From Carettochelys insculpta (taxonomy: Eukaryota; Chordata; Testudines; Carettochelyidae), in the NCBI RefSeq assembly GCF_033958435.1, contig NC_134138.1, positions 187,895,298 through 187,959,297 on the forward strand: DNA of 64,000 bases, written 5' to 3'. Every line of letters begins with the position of its first letter. Positions within the stretch are counted from its first letter, which is position 1. A program made the translations under genes and the position numbers. The notes under the pieces are model-generated. The model was not told where the DNA came from and did not search any database. It saw only the letters and a list, made by a program, of their open reading frames with translations. Shown piece by piece: positions 33,782 to 45,369 of this stretch.

Positions 33782-34084
33782 GGGCTCGTTTGCATACTTG
33801 GATTAATCTAATTCTTGACCTTCCGCCCCACTCCCACACCTCTACTCTCTGATTTGCTCACCTTGATCATTTTTTTCTGATTTGTCCTCCTTGATTACTG
33901 TTTTTGGTTCTCTATGCCTTATATATTGATTCTGTTCTGGTATGGCTATGGTCTGAAGAAGTGGGTCTGTCCCACGAAAGCTCACCTAATAAATTATTTT
34001 GCTAGTCTTTAAAGTGCTACTTGGCGGCTTTTTTTGTTTTGATATTTCAAAATAGCTATTTCAGAACAGGCGCTGTTCCTCATA

Positions 34085-34520
34085 GGCTACGTCTACACGT
34101 GCCCCAAACTTCGAAATGGCCATGCAAATGGCCATTTCGAAGTTTACTAATGAAGCGCTGAAATGCATATTCAGCACTTCATTAGCATGCGGGCGGCAGC
34201 AGCGCTTCGAAATTGACGCGCCGTGCCGCTGCGCGGCGCGTCCAGACGGGGCTCCTTTTCGAAAGGGCCCCGCCTATTTCGAAGTCCCCTTATTCCCATG
34301 AGCTCATGGGAATAAGGGGACTTCGAAGAAGGTGGCTTCCTTTCGAAAAGGAGCCCCGTCTGGACGCGCCGCGCAGCGGCACGGCGCGTCAATTTCGAAG
34401 CGCTGCTGCCGCCCGCATGCTAATGAAGTGCTGAATATGCATTTCAGCGCTTCATTAGTAAACTTCGAAATGGCCATTTGCATGGCCATTTCGAAGTTTG
34501 GGGCACGTGTAGACACGGCC
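34085..34520. mobile_element. Palindromic MITE, 436 bp, GC-rich arms
   Basis: The ends are GGCTACGTCTACACGTGCCC and GGGCACGTGTAGACACGGCC, with ATA duplicated (34082-34084 and 34521-34523). The whole element is a near-perfect inverted repeat centred near 34300 (CCCATGAGCTCATGGG). Arms contain GGCGCGTC, TTTCGAAAGG and CTTCATTAGCATGC. Low divergence between arms suggests it is young. Confidence 0.93.
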
Positions 34521-35711
34521 ATAGAATGAGGTTTTATCAGTTTTGAAATAATCCAACCACTATTTCAAAATTATTTCAATATAGCAGTCACATTGTGTAG
34601 ATGCCAGCAAAGTTATTTTGAAATAACAGCTCTTACTTGCTATGTAGTCCTACCCTTAGGGAATACACTTAATTTCAGTCTCAGTGGGCAAAATTGCCAG
34701 TATTATGGATGGGAGGTGTTCTGTTTTCTGATAAATCTACTAAATGTGTGCATTTCATTAAGCGATTATCCAAATACCATACAAGGTAGAGAAATTTTAA
34801 CTACTGATTGAATTATAATTTCAAGTAATTTGATTTTTATTGTTTAAATCCTAGATTTAAATCGAGCTGAGTTTTATAAAGCTAATTTAAAAGTTTCAAC
34901 TATTACATCTTTAGATTAACATTTAAATAAATTAACTTATAAGTACTTCTTTAAAATGCTACTACTGGTACAGTCTCTTCTACAAAACTGCGATAGGTAA
35001 ACAACCCTGTATTGAAACTGAAGGTCATGAAACTTCAAAACACTTATGTGAGTAGGAAACTCTGTTCATTTGAAAGGGACTGAGATGAAGAGTCCCATTG
35101 TTTTGAAGTTAACACATTCAAAAGTAATTGCAGTAACAGGAACTAAAATTGTATTTTTTATTAAAAATGTCTTAGTGACGTAGAATGTTTGTCACTTCAA
35201 AATAAAACAGCTTCAGTGTCAACAATGAGCAATTACGGGGACTCAGCACATTAATAACGTTGTTGTGAACTGTTTTATACACAGTAATTCAAAACAGAGG
35301 CCTAAAGTTAGGCACCTAAAACCACATTTGCCACCTGAAGGTGGGATTTTCAAAAGTACTTAAGTGATTAAACAACCCCTATCCAGGGGTCTTCAAACAG
35401 CAAATGCTGATGCAGGAGTTGAAAGCATTTCAACTTTCTTCAACATGAGCTCAGTTCTTCAGACTGCTGAGCAATCTAGTCCCCATCCAGGAGCCTTTGC
35501 TTGATTTTAAGCACTGCAATGAAACCATTCATGTCCTGCAAGTTAAGCACATGCCCCAACGCTTTGTTAGACCCAGCATAGAGTGCCCAACACCTTGCAT
35601 TATTGGGCTCTATAGCAGAAGGTGGGACTGGCTGCAACATAACTCCTGCTATTTGATTGGCAGTTGTGTATGTGTGTGTGTGCTGCATGTATTATTAATA
35701 AGAATTTAGAC

Positions 35712-36120
35712 CAGTACTAGGCAACCTAGGCTAAAGACTGCGCCACAGGAGCTCAGTGGGCTGAGATTGCCAAAACCAGGAGGGTTTCCTGGGATGGGGT
35801 AGTTTCGGTAACTGCAATTGTGTACTCAGAATTTGCAGCATGTGCTGATTGAATCATAGCAGTGCTTTGATCGCATGCAGAGGGAGCACACAGCTTTTGC
35901 AGTCAAAACCGTGTGCAATCAGCACGCACCTCACTTCTGTGCCCTTGCTTTACATGCACGTCACTTTAGTAATACTGGTATGATAAAAATGACGTGGCCA
36001 GAAACCAGAAGAATGTGGCAACCCTGTGCATAAGCAATGGTACATAAAATATCTTGTGGGCCACACAAAGAACCCTGATGGGTCCCTCACGGCCCTTGTG
36101 CTGCAGGTTGTGCACTACTC
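35712..36120. mobile_element. hAT-like non-autonomous element
   Basis: The left end CAGTACTAGGCAACCT and the reverse complement of the right end, GAGTAGTGCACAACCT, match at 11 of 16 bases. ATTTAGAC (35704-35711) and GTCTAGAC (36121-36128) agree at 6 of 8, as in an old hAT target duplication. The interior phrase TCAGTGGGCTGAGATTGCC and the GGTCCCTCACGGCCC-type end are typical of hAT MITEs. Confidence 0.6.
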
Positions 36121-37311
36121 GTCTAGACTGATCTTGTTCTTTAGAGATGAGGATTTTAAACATGCAGCTTCTTAGAGAAAAATATCAGGCAAAATCTGGA
36201 ATACCATTAACAAATTAGGAAACTGATGAAAACAACAAAGATACAATTTTACCCATTTTAAAGGAAGACTCCCATTGATTTCAGTGGAGCTTGGATTTTT
36301 ACCCTCAGTCGCTCTCACTTCGGAAGACAAGTGACAAATAGTCTTCCCGTTTCATTATATACAGTATCTGCAAACAAACGTGAAGAATTTTATATGGAGC
36401 TGGTCCTAGTTTATTTGATATGACTGTTCCATGCTGCAGAAGAGTGGACAGGGTACAGGTGGCTAAGTGATGAAAGGTGAGATGCAGACAGAGGCTTAAT
36501 TGACCAGAATCTTGTAAGCGAAAGAAGCTGCAAGCCAGTGAAGGAGGGCTGACCTGGTCAGAGCCACGGGAAGGTAGATTTGTTTTAAATGCTGAATGTT
36601 GGGAAGACCGAAGATGGGATAAACTCACTGGGGCCAGAGAGAAGATAGTTAAAATATCCCAGGCAAGATTTTCATATTCCTTTGTCCAGAGGCCTGCCTC
36701 TTTGCCCATAGTGATACTCTTTGTACCTCCCAAAACTGCACCCATAACACACTCTTTAAAAGAAAACAGACTATATACCAGCCAGTGCTCCTGACCCTTC
36801 CCTTCCACTCACACATCTTTCAGCTGACACTGCAAACACAGAGAACGATCTTCTGAACAACTTAAACATATGAGGGAAGTTTGAGACTCCTCTGAACTCA
36901 GCTGAGCGTAAGCCTTTCCGCTTCAATGAGCTTACTCATCCAGGTACAATTCTATCTTCCATGTGATTGAACACACAACATATTTAGCTCCAAAAGTAGC
37001 AATTACTAAATATATGGAAAGTTACCAGCAAAGGCAACGCTCTCTCTTAGGCTCACACACTCATGATGGAACCTCAAGATCCTAAAAGCCTAATACCTGC
37101 CAGAAAACCCCATTAAGTCAAAATTTATTATTCAAACAGGGGAACAAACAGATATAAAAATCTAGGAAAATCAGAGTTCAATTTAAATTATCGGTTTTTA
37201 AACACTTTGTTAACTCAGTTTAAACACATTCTGACAGGAGAGCATGAAGACCCAGACTAAACTAATTTAAATGATTTACACTCATTAAGACTGACTTGAA
37301 TTTACAGTCTC

Positions 37312-37320
37312 CCCCCCCCC
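37312..37320. repeat. Poly-C run
   Basis: Short homopolymer of C that may be length-variable or a sequencing weak point. Confidence 0.7.
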
Positions 37321-39194
37321 TTCTTCTCTTAGAAATGCTAGTATATTATTAATGTAAAATATTAACTTTTAGCTATCTGTGGTTTTGTTCCTATAAGCTA
37401 CCTAGGTCCAAATTGTTCAGATAAGTCTTGGATCAGCATACAGCTTTGAGTTGCTTATCTGAACCAAAACAAACCAAACCAATAACTCTTTTGAAGTTGG
37501 TCAACTGTGATGTGTTAAGTGGAAACTACTCAATAGCTGCTAAAGTAAACTGATAACAGTAAACAGATTGTCTAGATGTAGGTCTTTGTCTACACAGTAA
37601 ATGGAGGCAATATAGCTAAATTAGTTGCAAATTACAGCTTTAGTTATGTCAGTTATTACAACTTCAGTTATTTCCTGTCCAGAGCCAGGGGGATAAAACA
37701 GAGTTAGAAGCCAGAAACAGGTCCAGGGATGAGTAGCAGAGAGACAGTCACCAAATGTGAGAACCATAGCTTCAACCAGGGTCATAAGCCAGAAGGCAGC
37801 TGGGGTTGCAACAAGGGCATGTACAGCTGCATGTATAGGACAGATTCAGCAGCCACTGTTCTACTGCGGGAGACAGGCTTATATAGCAGGGTGGCCACTC
37901 TGTCAGCAGCAGTTAGCCAGGGAGTAGGCCAGTACCTGGTCCTACCTGGTCCAAGACATGACAACACTGCATCTGGGAATGAGCCTCTCAGCTTCTGTCC
38001 AAAGACTTATATTGGCAGGGCTCAGACCTGGCACACTGTATCTACACATTGTAGCTGCATAGACACAGAACTCTCATTTCCCATCCTAGTCCCCCAGGCT
38101 TGAAAGCATGAACTCCGGTCTCAGTCACAATGGCTGAATAGCTACCTAAATTTATCTTGGAAGCTTGAGCTCCACTAGCACAAGTCTGTGGACCCTGGCT
38201 GGTAGACACCCTCTCAGATACAGGCATACCCTGTGTCAGGGAGCACACTTATTCTGGAATGAGAGTATCCTAATGTGAAAACATTTAGACAAATTATTTT
38301 TTAAAAGAAGGGCACTTTTGCTCCTGAAGAAACATGCTCTCACACAGACGTGAACTGATCTAACTCAAGATGAGATTACAACTGATTTAGTTATGATTGT
38401 TTCATTTAACACATAGACTAACTGACAGTAAGTGACTTGTTTTCCCACCCTGGATGAGAATTTCATTGAAACCTTTTGCCTCCTGCTGCCCTGCAACACT
38501 TGACAATAGTACTCAAAAGAGGAGCAATGGTCTGTTAAAAAAAGATGGACCAGCAATACTAAGGCTTAGTGTCCTCAGGATTTCATTAAAATAGGACTTT
38601 ATTACTGCACTTGACAGTTTCCAACAAGATTCCTGCTGGAATTTTTGCATATGTTAAGCTAATGGGAATTCTTAAGACAAGTGATTTCTCACAGTTCCTG
38701 GAGAAAATATGACATTAAGATACTGTAGGTTGGCTCCCTGTCCTCCATTTCTACAGCATCTTTCTGCTCCTTTTTTTCTTTTTTTTCTCTTTCCCCTTTT
38801 TGAAAAAAGTAACCTCTCTGTTGGCATGAAAAATATACATCAGGATAAAGAAAACAGTCACAAGACATGATTTATTTAATTTTTGATAGATTATTCCTCA
38901 GGGAAAAGTCCAGACAAACTAGTACAGAAATACCAGATCGAGCCAAAAAAACCCGTGCAAATTCAGCTGTATCTCACTGACATTAAACCTGTTGGCCAAG
39001 TTCAAAGAACTGCAAATCCCATATACGAATATTATTAAACATATTTTCACATACTTCATAATATTGCTTAGGCACCAACATCACCAGGAAAATGCATAGA
39101 GACAATTCTGCCTAAGAAATGTAGTTGTGTTCTTCTTCCATTTTTTATCTATGTGAAAAAAAAACATGTTTCCCAGAGGCCCATTTGTTCCTGC

Positions 39195-39733
39195 TGCTCA
39201 TAATGCACTTGGTGCAACATACAGGCAGAGCAGAGAGACGGTGCAAAGTTCTCCACACCACTTAAAAAAGCCCAACATTAAAGAGACAAAGAGATTCCCT
39301 CCTGCATAGCCAGAGAGAGTCCCCTTTTGCAGAGGACCTATTGCCGTTCCATTGCATGCAGGATGTTGAGGAGGAGCAGACACATATGGGGTAAACACAA
39401 TCACAGCCCTTGGGTGTGATGAGTGGGATGGGCTTAGGATTTTATATTCCTCATCATTTCTATGTTTAGACTGCAGGTTTCTGTCAGGAGATTGGAGATC
39501 TCTTGGCAGAAGTCTGCCACATCGGGAGGGTTCTCCCAACATCCCTGTCCTCCTCGTTTCACGAAACAGAAGGGATGTCTTGGCATAGGGGGCTTCTTGG
39601 ACATTTGGCTCTGCGTGGACAGGCCAAATGTCAGAAAAGCCTCTCCAGGGAGGACTGTTGGCTAGATGTATGAAAATACGGTACACAATTTGCATATCTT
39701 TTGCTGACCATTCTTGGCAATCTAGACACAGCC
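39195..39733 (-). mobile_element. DNA transposon fragment with a GGCTGTGTCTAGA end
   Basis: The right end reads TCTAGACACAGCC, the reverse complement of GGCTGTGTCTAGA, followed inward by CAAGAATGGTCAGCAAAAGA in minus orientation. A 165-codon open frame lies inside but has no recognisable domain and looks incidental. The left end was not located. Confidence 0.4.
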
Positions 39734-41703
39734 CATTCTTCCTTCTAGCAAAGGAGTTGCCACATAGTAAATACTGAAGGCTACCTCAGCCCACCCTGCA
39801 AATATCCAACTCCAAACCCGGCTACTAATGTGACAGAATATTTTGCTTAAGAATATTCAGAGATATTTACCCCTAGTGCAGAGGATCACACCATTTCAAT
39901 CTGAATTTGGGCTGCATAAGGGGCCACTGATAAAGGGCCTTCTGTAGCCATGTTTGTCAAGGAGTATGTCTCCGCACCAATTCTGCATAGTATTTATTAT
40001 CTTATTTATTTAAAATATTTTACCCTGCCTCTCTCTTTAAAATATTCAACATGACTTACACAATTTTTAAAAACAATATAAACATATATAAAAAATTAAA
40101 AGTACAAAAACTCAAAGGGACATAAAACCTACTAAGACATCTCAAGAGGAGGGACAAACACACATCGCTAGACTCAAACACCAATAAAAGCATGAGTAAA
40201 AAGGATGGCTTTAGCCTGACACTGAAACAATGCTAACGTTGGTGCCATGCAAATATCCTAGGGAAGAGAAGAGGGTGGATAAGGAGCGAGACCATGGGAT
40301 ATGAGTTACACAGCCCCATAGCATCATGCAAGAAGCTCAGACTGCATCTACACTATGAGATAAATAAGAATTTCAAGGCTTTAGCTCCATATTAAAACAT
40401 GACTGTCTTCACACATAATACTGTATCTTGATCTATTGAGCCAAAATGCTGCTTACAGAATATCAATATTGCAGCATAGGTACAACATCTGTCTTGAATT
40501 TAAAATCTCGAATCAAGACTAGTGTGGAAGTACCATGTCCTTAATTAGAATTTGTTAGCCTCCGGAACAGTCCCATATGTAACCCACAAAGCTACACGGT
40601 GAGCCTCCAAGCATGGCAACTTCACTGTGCAATGCTGTCAGGAGTTCAGGAAAAAGGTCAAAGTAAGCCTGCAAAGTTTGGATTGAATTTGAATTTGAAT
40701 GAAAATTTGAATTGGAATTTAGCAGCCCAGCCCTGCAAATAAAAAGAGCATCCATTAAGAAAAAATCCCTTTGCTCATCACATTGCACTGCATTGGTAGC
40801 CATCGCACCACAGCGGTAGCAATTATCGGTAGCCCTGTACTGCAATCATGACCACTCCAGGTAGTGATCTGACTAGCACTTCTCAGGCTCGCAAGAGAGC
40901 CCCAGCTTGTATCCACTAGGAGATTCTGGATCTCATTGCCATTTGGGGAGAACAACTGATGGCAAAGAGACTTTGGGTGGCCAAGAGAAAGACAGCCATC
41001 TATGATCAGATGGCATGTGAGATGGCAGCCCAAGATTACTCTCAGGATGCTATGCAGTGCTGGGTGAAGACTAAAAAACTCCTTCAGGCCTATCAGAAAG
41101 TCCAGGAAGCCAACCAGCAGTCAGGGGAGGCTCCACGGACCTGCTGCTCTTATCAACAGCTCCACATGCTTATGGGGAACGACCCCACCATGGAGCCCAG
41201 ACTGAATTACAACACTTGTGGAGGCTCTGGTATGGAGTTTGGGGTGAGCTCAGAGGAGCAGCATGGCCCAGAGGAAGAGGGCAATGGAGAGGAGAAAGGG
41301 AGCAATTAGCAGGGGACAGAGGAAGTTGTTCCGGACAGCCCTGAGCTCTTCACCATAGACCTGGAACAGGTCCCCTCCACTGTGATCCCCTCCATGGCCA
41401 TCACCTCCATGCCAGTCACCTCCATGTGAGTCCTCAGGCTCCTGAAGCAAGCGGTTCAGGTGAGTCTTTATTCTGCATGCTAGAAGTGGATTGGGGGTGG
41501 GCATAGCTATAGGGTTTTGCATAGGTACAGGTTTGCTAGCTGTGCTTCTGTACCCCTCAGAACAGCATGTTAATGTTTCTTGGGATGGAGCAATTCTCCT
41601 TTTTGGAGATCTCCTCGAAGGCCTCATCCAGGCACTCTTGTATTTTTCTCACGAGATTCTTGGGCAGGCCTGACTTGTTGCAGCTTCCACAGTAGCACAC
41701 CTT

Positions 41704-42384
41704 AGCTGCGTCTACACGTGCACGCTACTTCGAAGTAGCGGCAGTAACTTCGAAATAGCGCCCGTCGCGGCTACACGTGTTGGGCGCTATTTCGAAGTTG
41801 AAATCGACATTAGGCGGCGAGACGTCGAAGTCGCTAACCCCATGAGGGGATGGGAATAGCGCCCTACTTCGACGTTCAACATCGAAGTAGGGACGTGTAG
41901 ACGATCCGCGTCCCGCAACATCGAAATAGCGGGGTCCTCCATGGCGGCCATCAGCTGGGGGGTTGAGAGATACTCTCTCTCCAGCCCTTGCGGGGCTCTG
42001 TGGTCACCGTGTGCAGCAGCCCTTAGCCCAGGGCTTCTGGCTGCTGCTGCTGCAGCTGGGGGTCCGTGCTGCATATACAGGGTCTGCAACTAGTTGTTGG
42101 CTCTGTGTATCTTGCACTGTTTAATGAAAGTGTGTCTGGGAGGGGCCCTTTAAGGGAGCGACTTGCTGTTGAGTCCGCCCCGTGACCCTGTCTGCAGCTG
42201 TGCCTGGCTCCCTTATTTCGATGTGTGCTACTTTGGCGTGTAGACGTTCCCTCGCTGCGCCTATTTCGATGTCGGGCTGCGCAACGTCGAAGTTGAACAT
42301 CGACGTTGCCGGCCCTGGAGGACGTGTAGACGTTATTCATCGAAATAAGCTACTTCGAAGTAGCGTGCACGTGTAGACGTAGCC
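41704..42384 (-). mobile_element. Harbinger internal-deletion derivative, 681 bp, nested
   Basis: The ends are AGCTGCGTCTACACGTG and CACGTGTAGACGTAGCC, with CTT duplicated (41701-41703 and 42385-42387). It is the reverse-oriented relative of 1490 and 28129 and keeps the transposase start region (minus strand, 42070-42030). Lying inside the 40340 element, it is the younger insertion. Confidence 0.92.
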
Positions 42385-42719
42385 CTTGCCACGTCAGGCA
42401 ACCAGATAGCAATCTGCCGTCATGGTGCCACACAACATTTTCACAAATTTTCCAGGCTTTGGTCACACAGCAGGAGCAGCTGTTCTTTCTCCATATCTGT
42501 TAGTTTTAGGAGGGTGATGTCTTCTTTGGCAACCTGCGGAAGTACGGGAATTCGCATCTTTTTTTTTTTGCTTTTTAACATGCTTCCTGTCACTTTACAT
42601 TGGCCTGCAGCAGCCAGCGGGTGCTCTGTTCCTACCCCACAACATGGTTTGCAGGCTCTGAAGGGGGGCCCCCCGCATGTCCCTTTCCAACCAGCATTTA
42701 TTTTCATTTTTCTTGCACC

Positions 42720-42722
<3 letters not shown>

Positions 42723-42768
<46 letters not shown>
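42723..42768. repeat. (CA)n microsatellite, about 23 units
   Basis: An uninterrupted CA run inside the intron of the Myb-like pseudogene. Likely polymorphic. Confidence 0.95.
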
Positions 42769-42769
<1 letters not shown>

Positions 42770-43796
42770 CTGCTGGGCTCTGCTGTGCTTTTCCTCTCCC
42801 ATGTCCCTTTACATCCAGCCTGACTTTGAGTATTTTTTTTTACATTATTTTTAACGTGCATAGAAGCCCCACACGCAGCTGTCCATTTGTAACTGACACA
42901 GGACACCCAGCCAGGACACTTGGCAGCTGCCCCTGCTTCGCAGACCTTCCCATTCCCACCAAATAGGACAATTGCTTATAACTTACCATGTCCACAAACC
43001 AATGTGCTGGAGAAGTGATGGCAAGTGAGGTACTGTGAAATGCACACCTACTCTCCCATCCTTAATAACCCATGAGTGTCCTTCAAGAGTATATTTGCAC
43101 TGATAGTACACAGAAAGACTCATTAATTGCATGTCAAAGCACATCATGTGAATTGTATCTTAATTTTGACCTTCGTTTTCCAGACCCAGTGCCCTGGTGT
43201 TGCAGAAAAAAACGGGAGATGCAGGAAATGAAAACAAGATATGATCATGCAGCACATGCAAGGCACGCATGCAGTTGTAAGAACTTGACAAAGGACACTG
43301 CTCAGTGGTGTCACAGTCAGAGTCAAGTAAAATTCAATGAGAGAATGCTTGACCTGCAGCAACAGCAGCAGTTGTCCAAAATGAATGAGGCCATGGCAAA
43401 GCATACTGAGGTAGGGGCAAAGCAGACCGAGGTTGATGCGAAGCTCATAACGGCCATTACTCAGCAGACGGAGCTCCTGCGCTCCCTGCTTTGTTGTAGA
43501 GGGACTTCCAAACCAGCCCACTGGCCGGAGTCCCCTGAGAAAAGGGCACCCCACCCCATCGTCGCATTCCCCACAATGAGTGCCCTGAGGAGAGGGTGCC
43601 CACTCCTATTGTCACAGTCTGTGTAACAAGGCCACTGAGGAGAGGTCACCCACCCCACATTGTTGGGGTCCCTGCCTGTGGAGAACGAGGGCAAGGCTAC
43701 CCTGCCGCTCCAGCCCCAAAGGCCATTGCAAAAGGCTATTCAAGCACCCTTGAGAAGGCTTCTTTTCCCAGCCACTTAAACATCTCCTAACCCCAA

Positions 43797-43802
43797 AATA
43801 AA
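43797..43802 (+). terminator. Candidate polyadenylation signal of the Myb-like gene
   Basis: AATAAA lies 170 bp after the end of the Myb-like frame and before the convergent transposase gene. Confidence 0.4.
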
Positions 43803-44099
43803 ATCATTCCTGTGAAGTTGGTGTGATTTCTTGTTCTGCAGGTGTAAGGGCGGGGGAGGGAACAGGGGAACACAAATTAAAATGGGTGGGTGAGGGGAGG
43901 GTGAGTGTCGCTGAAGGCAGAGCTGGACATTGAAAGTCCCTTGTCCACAGCTGACATGCAGCTGAGGGAACCAGTCGGGGAGGAAGGGGCAGTGAAACTC
44001 ACTTGTCCCACCAAAGAAGAGCATTCATTCATTACAGCATGGTTGATTTGTTGGCATTGTGGCAGAGACATATATAGGTACCATGTGTGTTACAGATAA

Positions 44100-45369
44100 T
44101 TCATAAAGCTGTTTTTTAAAGCACCCCTTATTGTTGAAGCATGGGTGCTGGTGGATAGCAGTGTAGATGGCTGCGAGTAATCCCTGCCTATTGTCTCCAC
44201 TTCAGAATGCCATACAGACAGGAAACTCTCCCGCCTCGGTTCACATACGTTGTGCAAAGTAACACACACTGTAATAACGGTGGGTGCATTATCTGCAGAA
44301 ATGTCCAAATGGTCAACAAACATCTGAATCTCACTTTCAAACATCCAAAGGCGCATTCCACAATCATTCTGAACCTGCTCACTCCGTAATTAAAGTTTTG
44401 CTTGCTGGGGTCCAGGGGTCTTGTGTAGGGTTTCACCAGGCAAGGAAGCAGAGGGTAAGCAGGGTTGCCTTATATAACAATGGGCATCTCCACATCGCCA
44501 ATCTTGATTTTCTGATCAGGGAAAAAGTCCCATCCAGGAGCTTTTGGCACAGTCCCAAATTTCAGAATATTCATGCGTCATGAACCCACCGTGACCAGTC
44601 AACATTGATGTTGGTAAAATGCATCGTCAGTAAAATGTGATCTACCAACTTCTGCATGACCATGGAGAAGTACCCCTTTCAATTAATATATTCCAACACC
44701 AGGTATGCTGGGACCATGATGGGGATGTGTGTGACATCTATTGCCTCACTGCAGTTAGGAAAGCCCTGGGCAGCAAAGCCATCCACTATGGCCTGTACAT
44801 CTCCCAGGCTCACAGTCTTTCTTAGGAGATGCCGACAGATTGCATGGGCCACTCCACCACCACAGACCCCACTGTAGATCTGCCAACCCCAAACTGATTT
44901 GTCACTGACCGGTAACTGTTGGGGGTTGCAAACTTCCACAGTGCAATTGCCATTTGCTTCTGTACTGTTAACACTTGCCTCATTTTGGTGTTGCTGTGCT
45001 TCAGGGCGGGTGCCAGCACATCACAAAGTCCCCTCAAGGTGGACGTGCGCAAGAAAAATTTTGCACCCATGGCTGATCATCCCAGGACTCCAAAACAATA
45101 TTATCCCACCAGTGTGTGCTGGTTTCTCCAGTCCAGAAACGCTGCTCAACTGTCATCAATGCAGCCATGGCAGCCACCAGCTCTGCATTTTTGGTCCTCA
45201 GTTGGCACAATTGCTGTTTCAAAACACCATCCTCGTTAGCAGCAGCAGCAGCAGCACCACTAGGATAGACAAGTGCCAGCAAGCATTGGAATTGAAGGAC
45301 AAATTGTGTGACAGCCACTGTGGTTGCCAAAATGATCTGTGCTATGATTTGGAGCATTCGTGGATCCAT
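44100..45369 (-). pseudogene. Harbinger DDE transposase pseudogene, second lineage
   Basis: On the minus strand the frame starts MDPRMLQIIAQIILATTVAV. It passes ELVAAMAALMTVEQRFWTGE to WWDNIVLESWDDQPWVQNF, shifts frame, and continues LRGLCDVLAPALKHSNTKMR, EKQ-like MAIALWKFATPNSYRSVTNQ and FGVGRSTVGSVVVEW. The nuclease part follows: GFPNCSEAIDVTHIPIM (first D), a stop-broken NINVDWSRWVHDA (second D) and FRMIVECAFGCLKVRFRCLL (E). All three catalytic acids are therefore still visible. Several stops and frameshifts disable it. The known role is cutting and joining element ends in the nucleus. Confidence 0.87.

Larger units (their letters stand above)
32595..34042. mobile_element. Penelope-like element, inverted twin, with GIY-YIG endonuclease
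   Basis: Two PLE copies meet head to head near 33570, so both outer ends are PLE 3' tails (GTGAGCTTTCGTGGGACAGA on the left, TGGGTCTGTCCCACGAAAGC on the right). TATCTCAAAATAG (32582-32594) and TATTTCAAAATAG (34043-34055) form a 13-bp target duplication with one change. The uninterrupted family copy at 9600 has this site once. The left copy is on -, the right on +. The right copy lacks about 110 bp present in the left. Confidence 0.88.
30660..34654. mobile_element. Old DNA element (9521 family) split by three insertions
   Basis: Four pieces line up in order with the copy at 9521-10193: 30660-30721, 32536-32594, 34043-34084 and 34521-34654. Joined, they contain CCATTGGACTCAGTAT, CTTATTTCAAAATAGGCTCT, CAGCACCTATCTCAAAATAG and TTGAAATAATCCAACC, ending in CTTGCTATGTAGTCCTACCC. 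Each break is filled by a complete insertion with its own target duplication. Confidence 0.75.
40848..43625 (+). pseudogene. Harbinger Myb/SANT-like DNA-binding protein pseudogene
   Basis: The first exon starts ATG at 40848 (MTTPGSDLTSTSQARKRAPA) and meets an in-frame TAG at 40917, then continues EILDLIAIWGEQLMAKRLWV, YDQMACEMAAQDYSQDAMQC, WVKTKKLLQAYQKVQEANQQ and TCCSYQQLHMLMGNDP. This is a trihelix Myb/SANT-like domain of the type linked to Harbinger transposases. Further stops fall at 41307 and near 41427. A CAG|GTGAGT donor lies near 41459. A second exon after about 43180 encodes a coiled, glutamine-rich C-terminus (NERMLDLQQQQQLSKMNEAM, then AKLITAITQQTELLRSLL). A 681-bp transposon and a CA repeat sit in the intron between them. 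Confidence 0.82.

Noticed and set aside
36305..36808. A 167-codon minus-strand open frame in BMPER intron sequence
   Set aside because: No domain, no splice context and no compositional sign of coding. Probably chance.
39198..39695. A 165-codon minus-strand open frame
   Set aside because: It has no recognisable domain and lies in sequence ending with a transposon-type terminus. Length alone does not support a gene.
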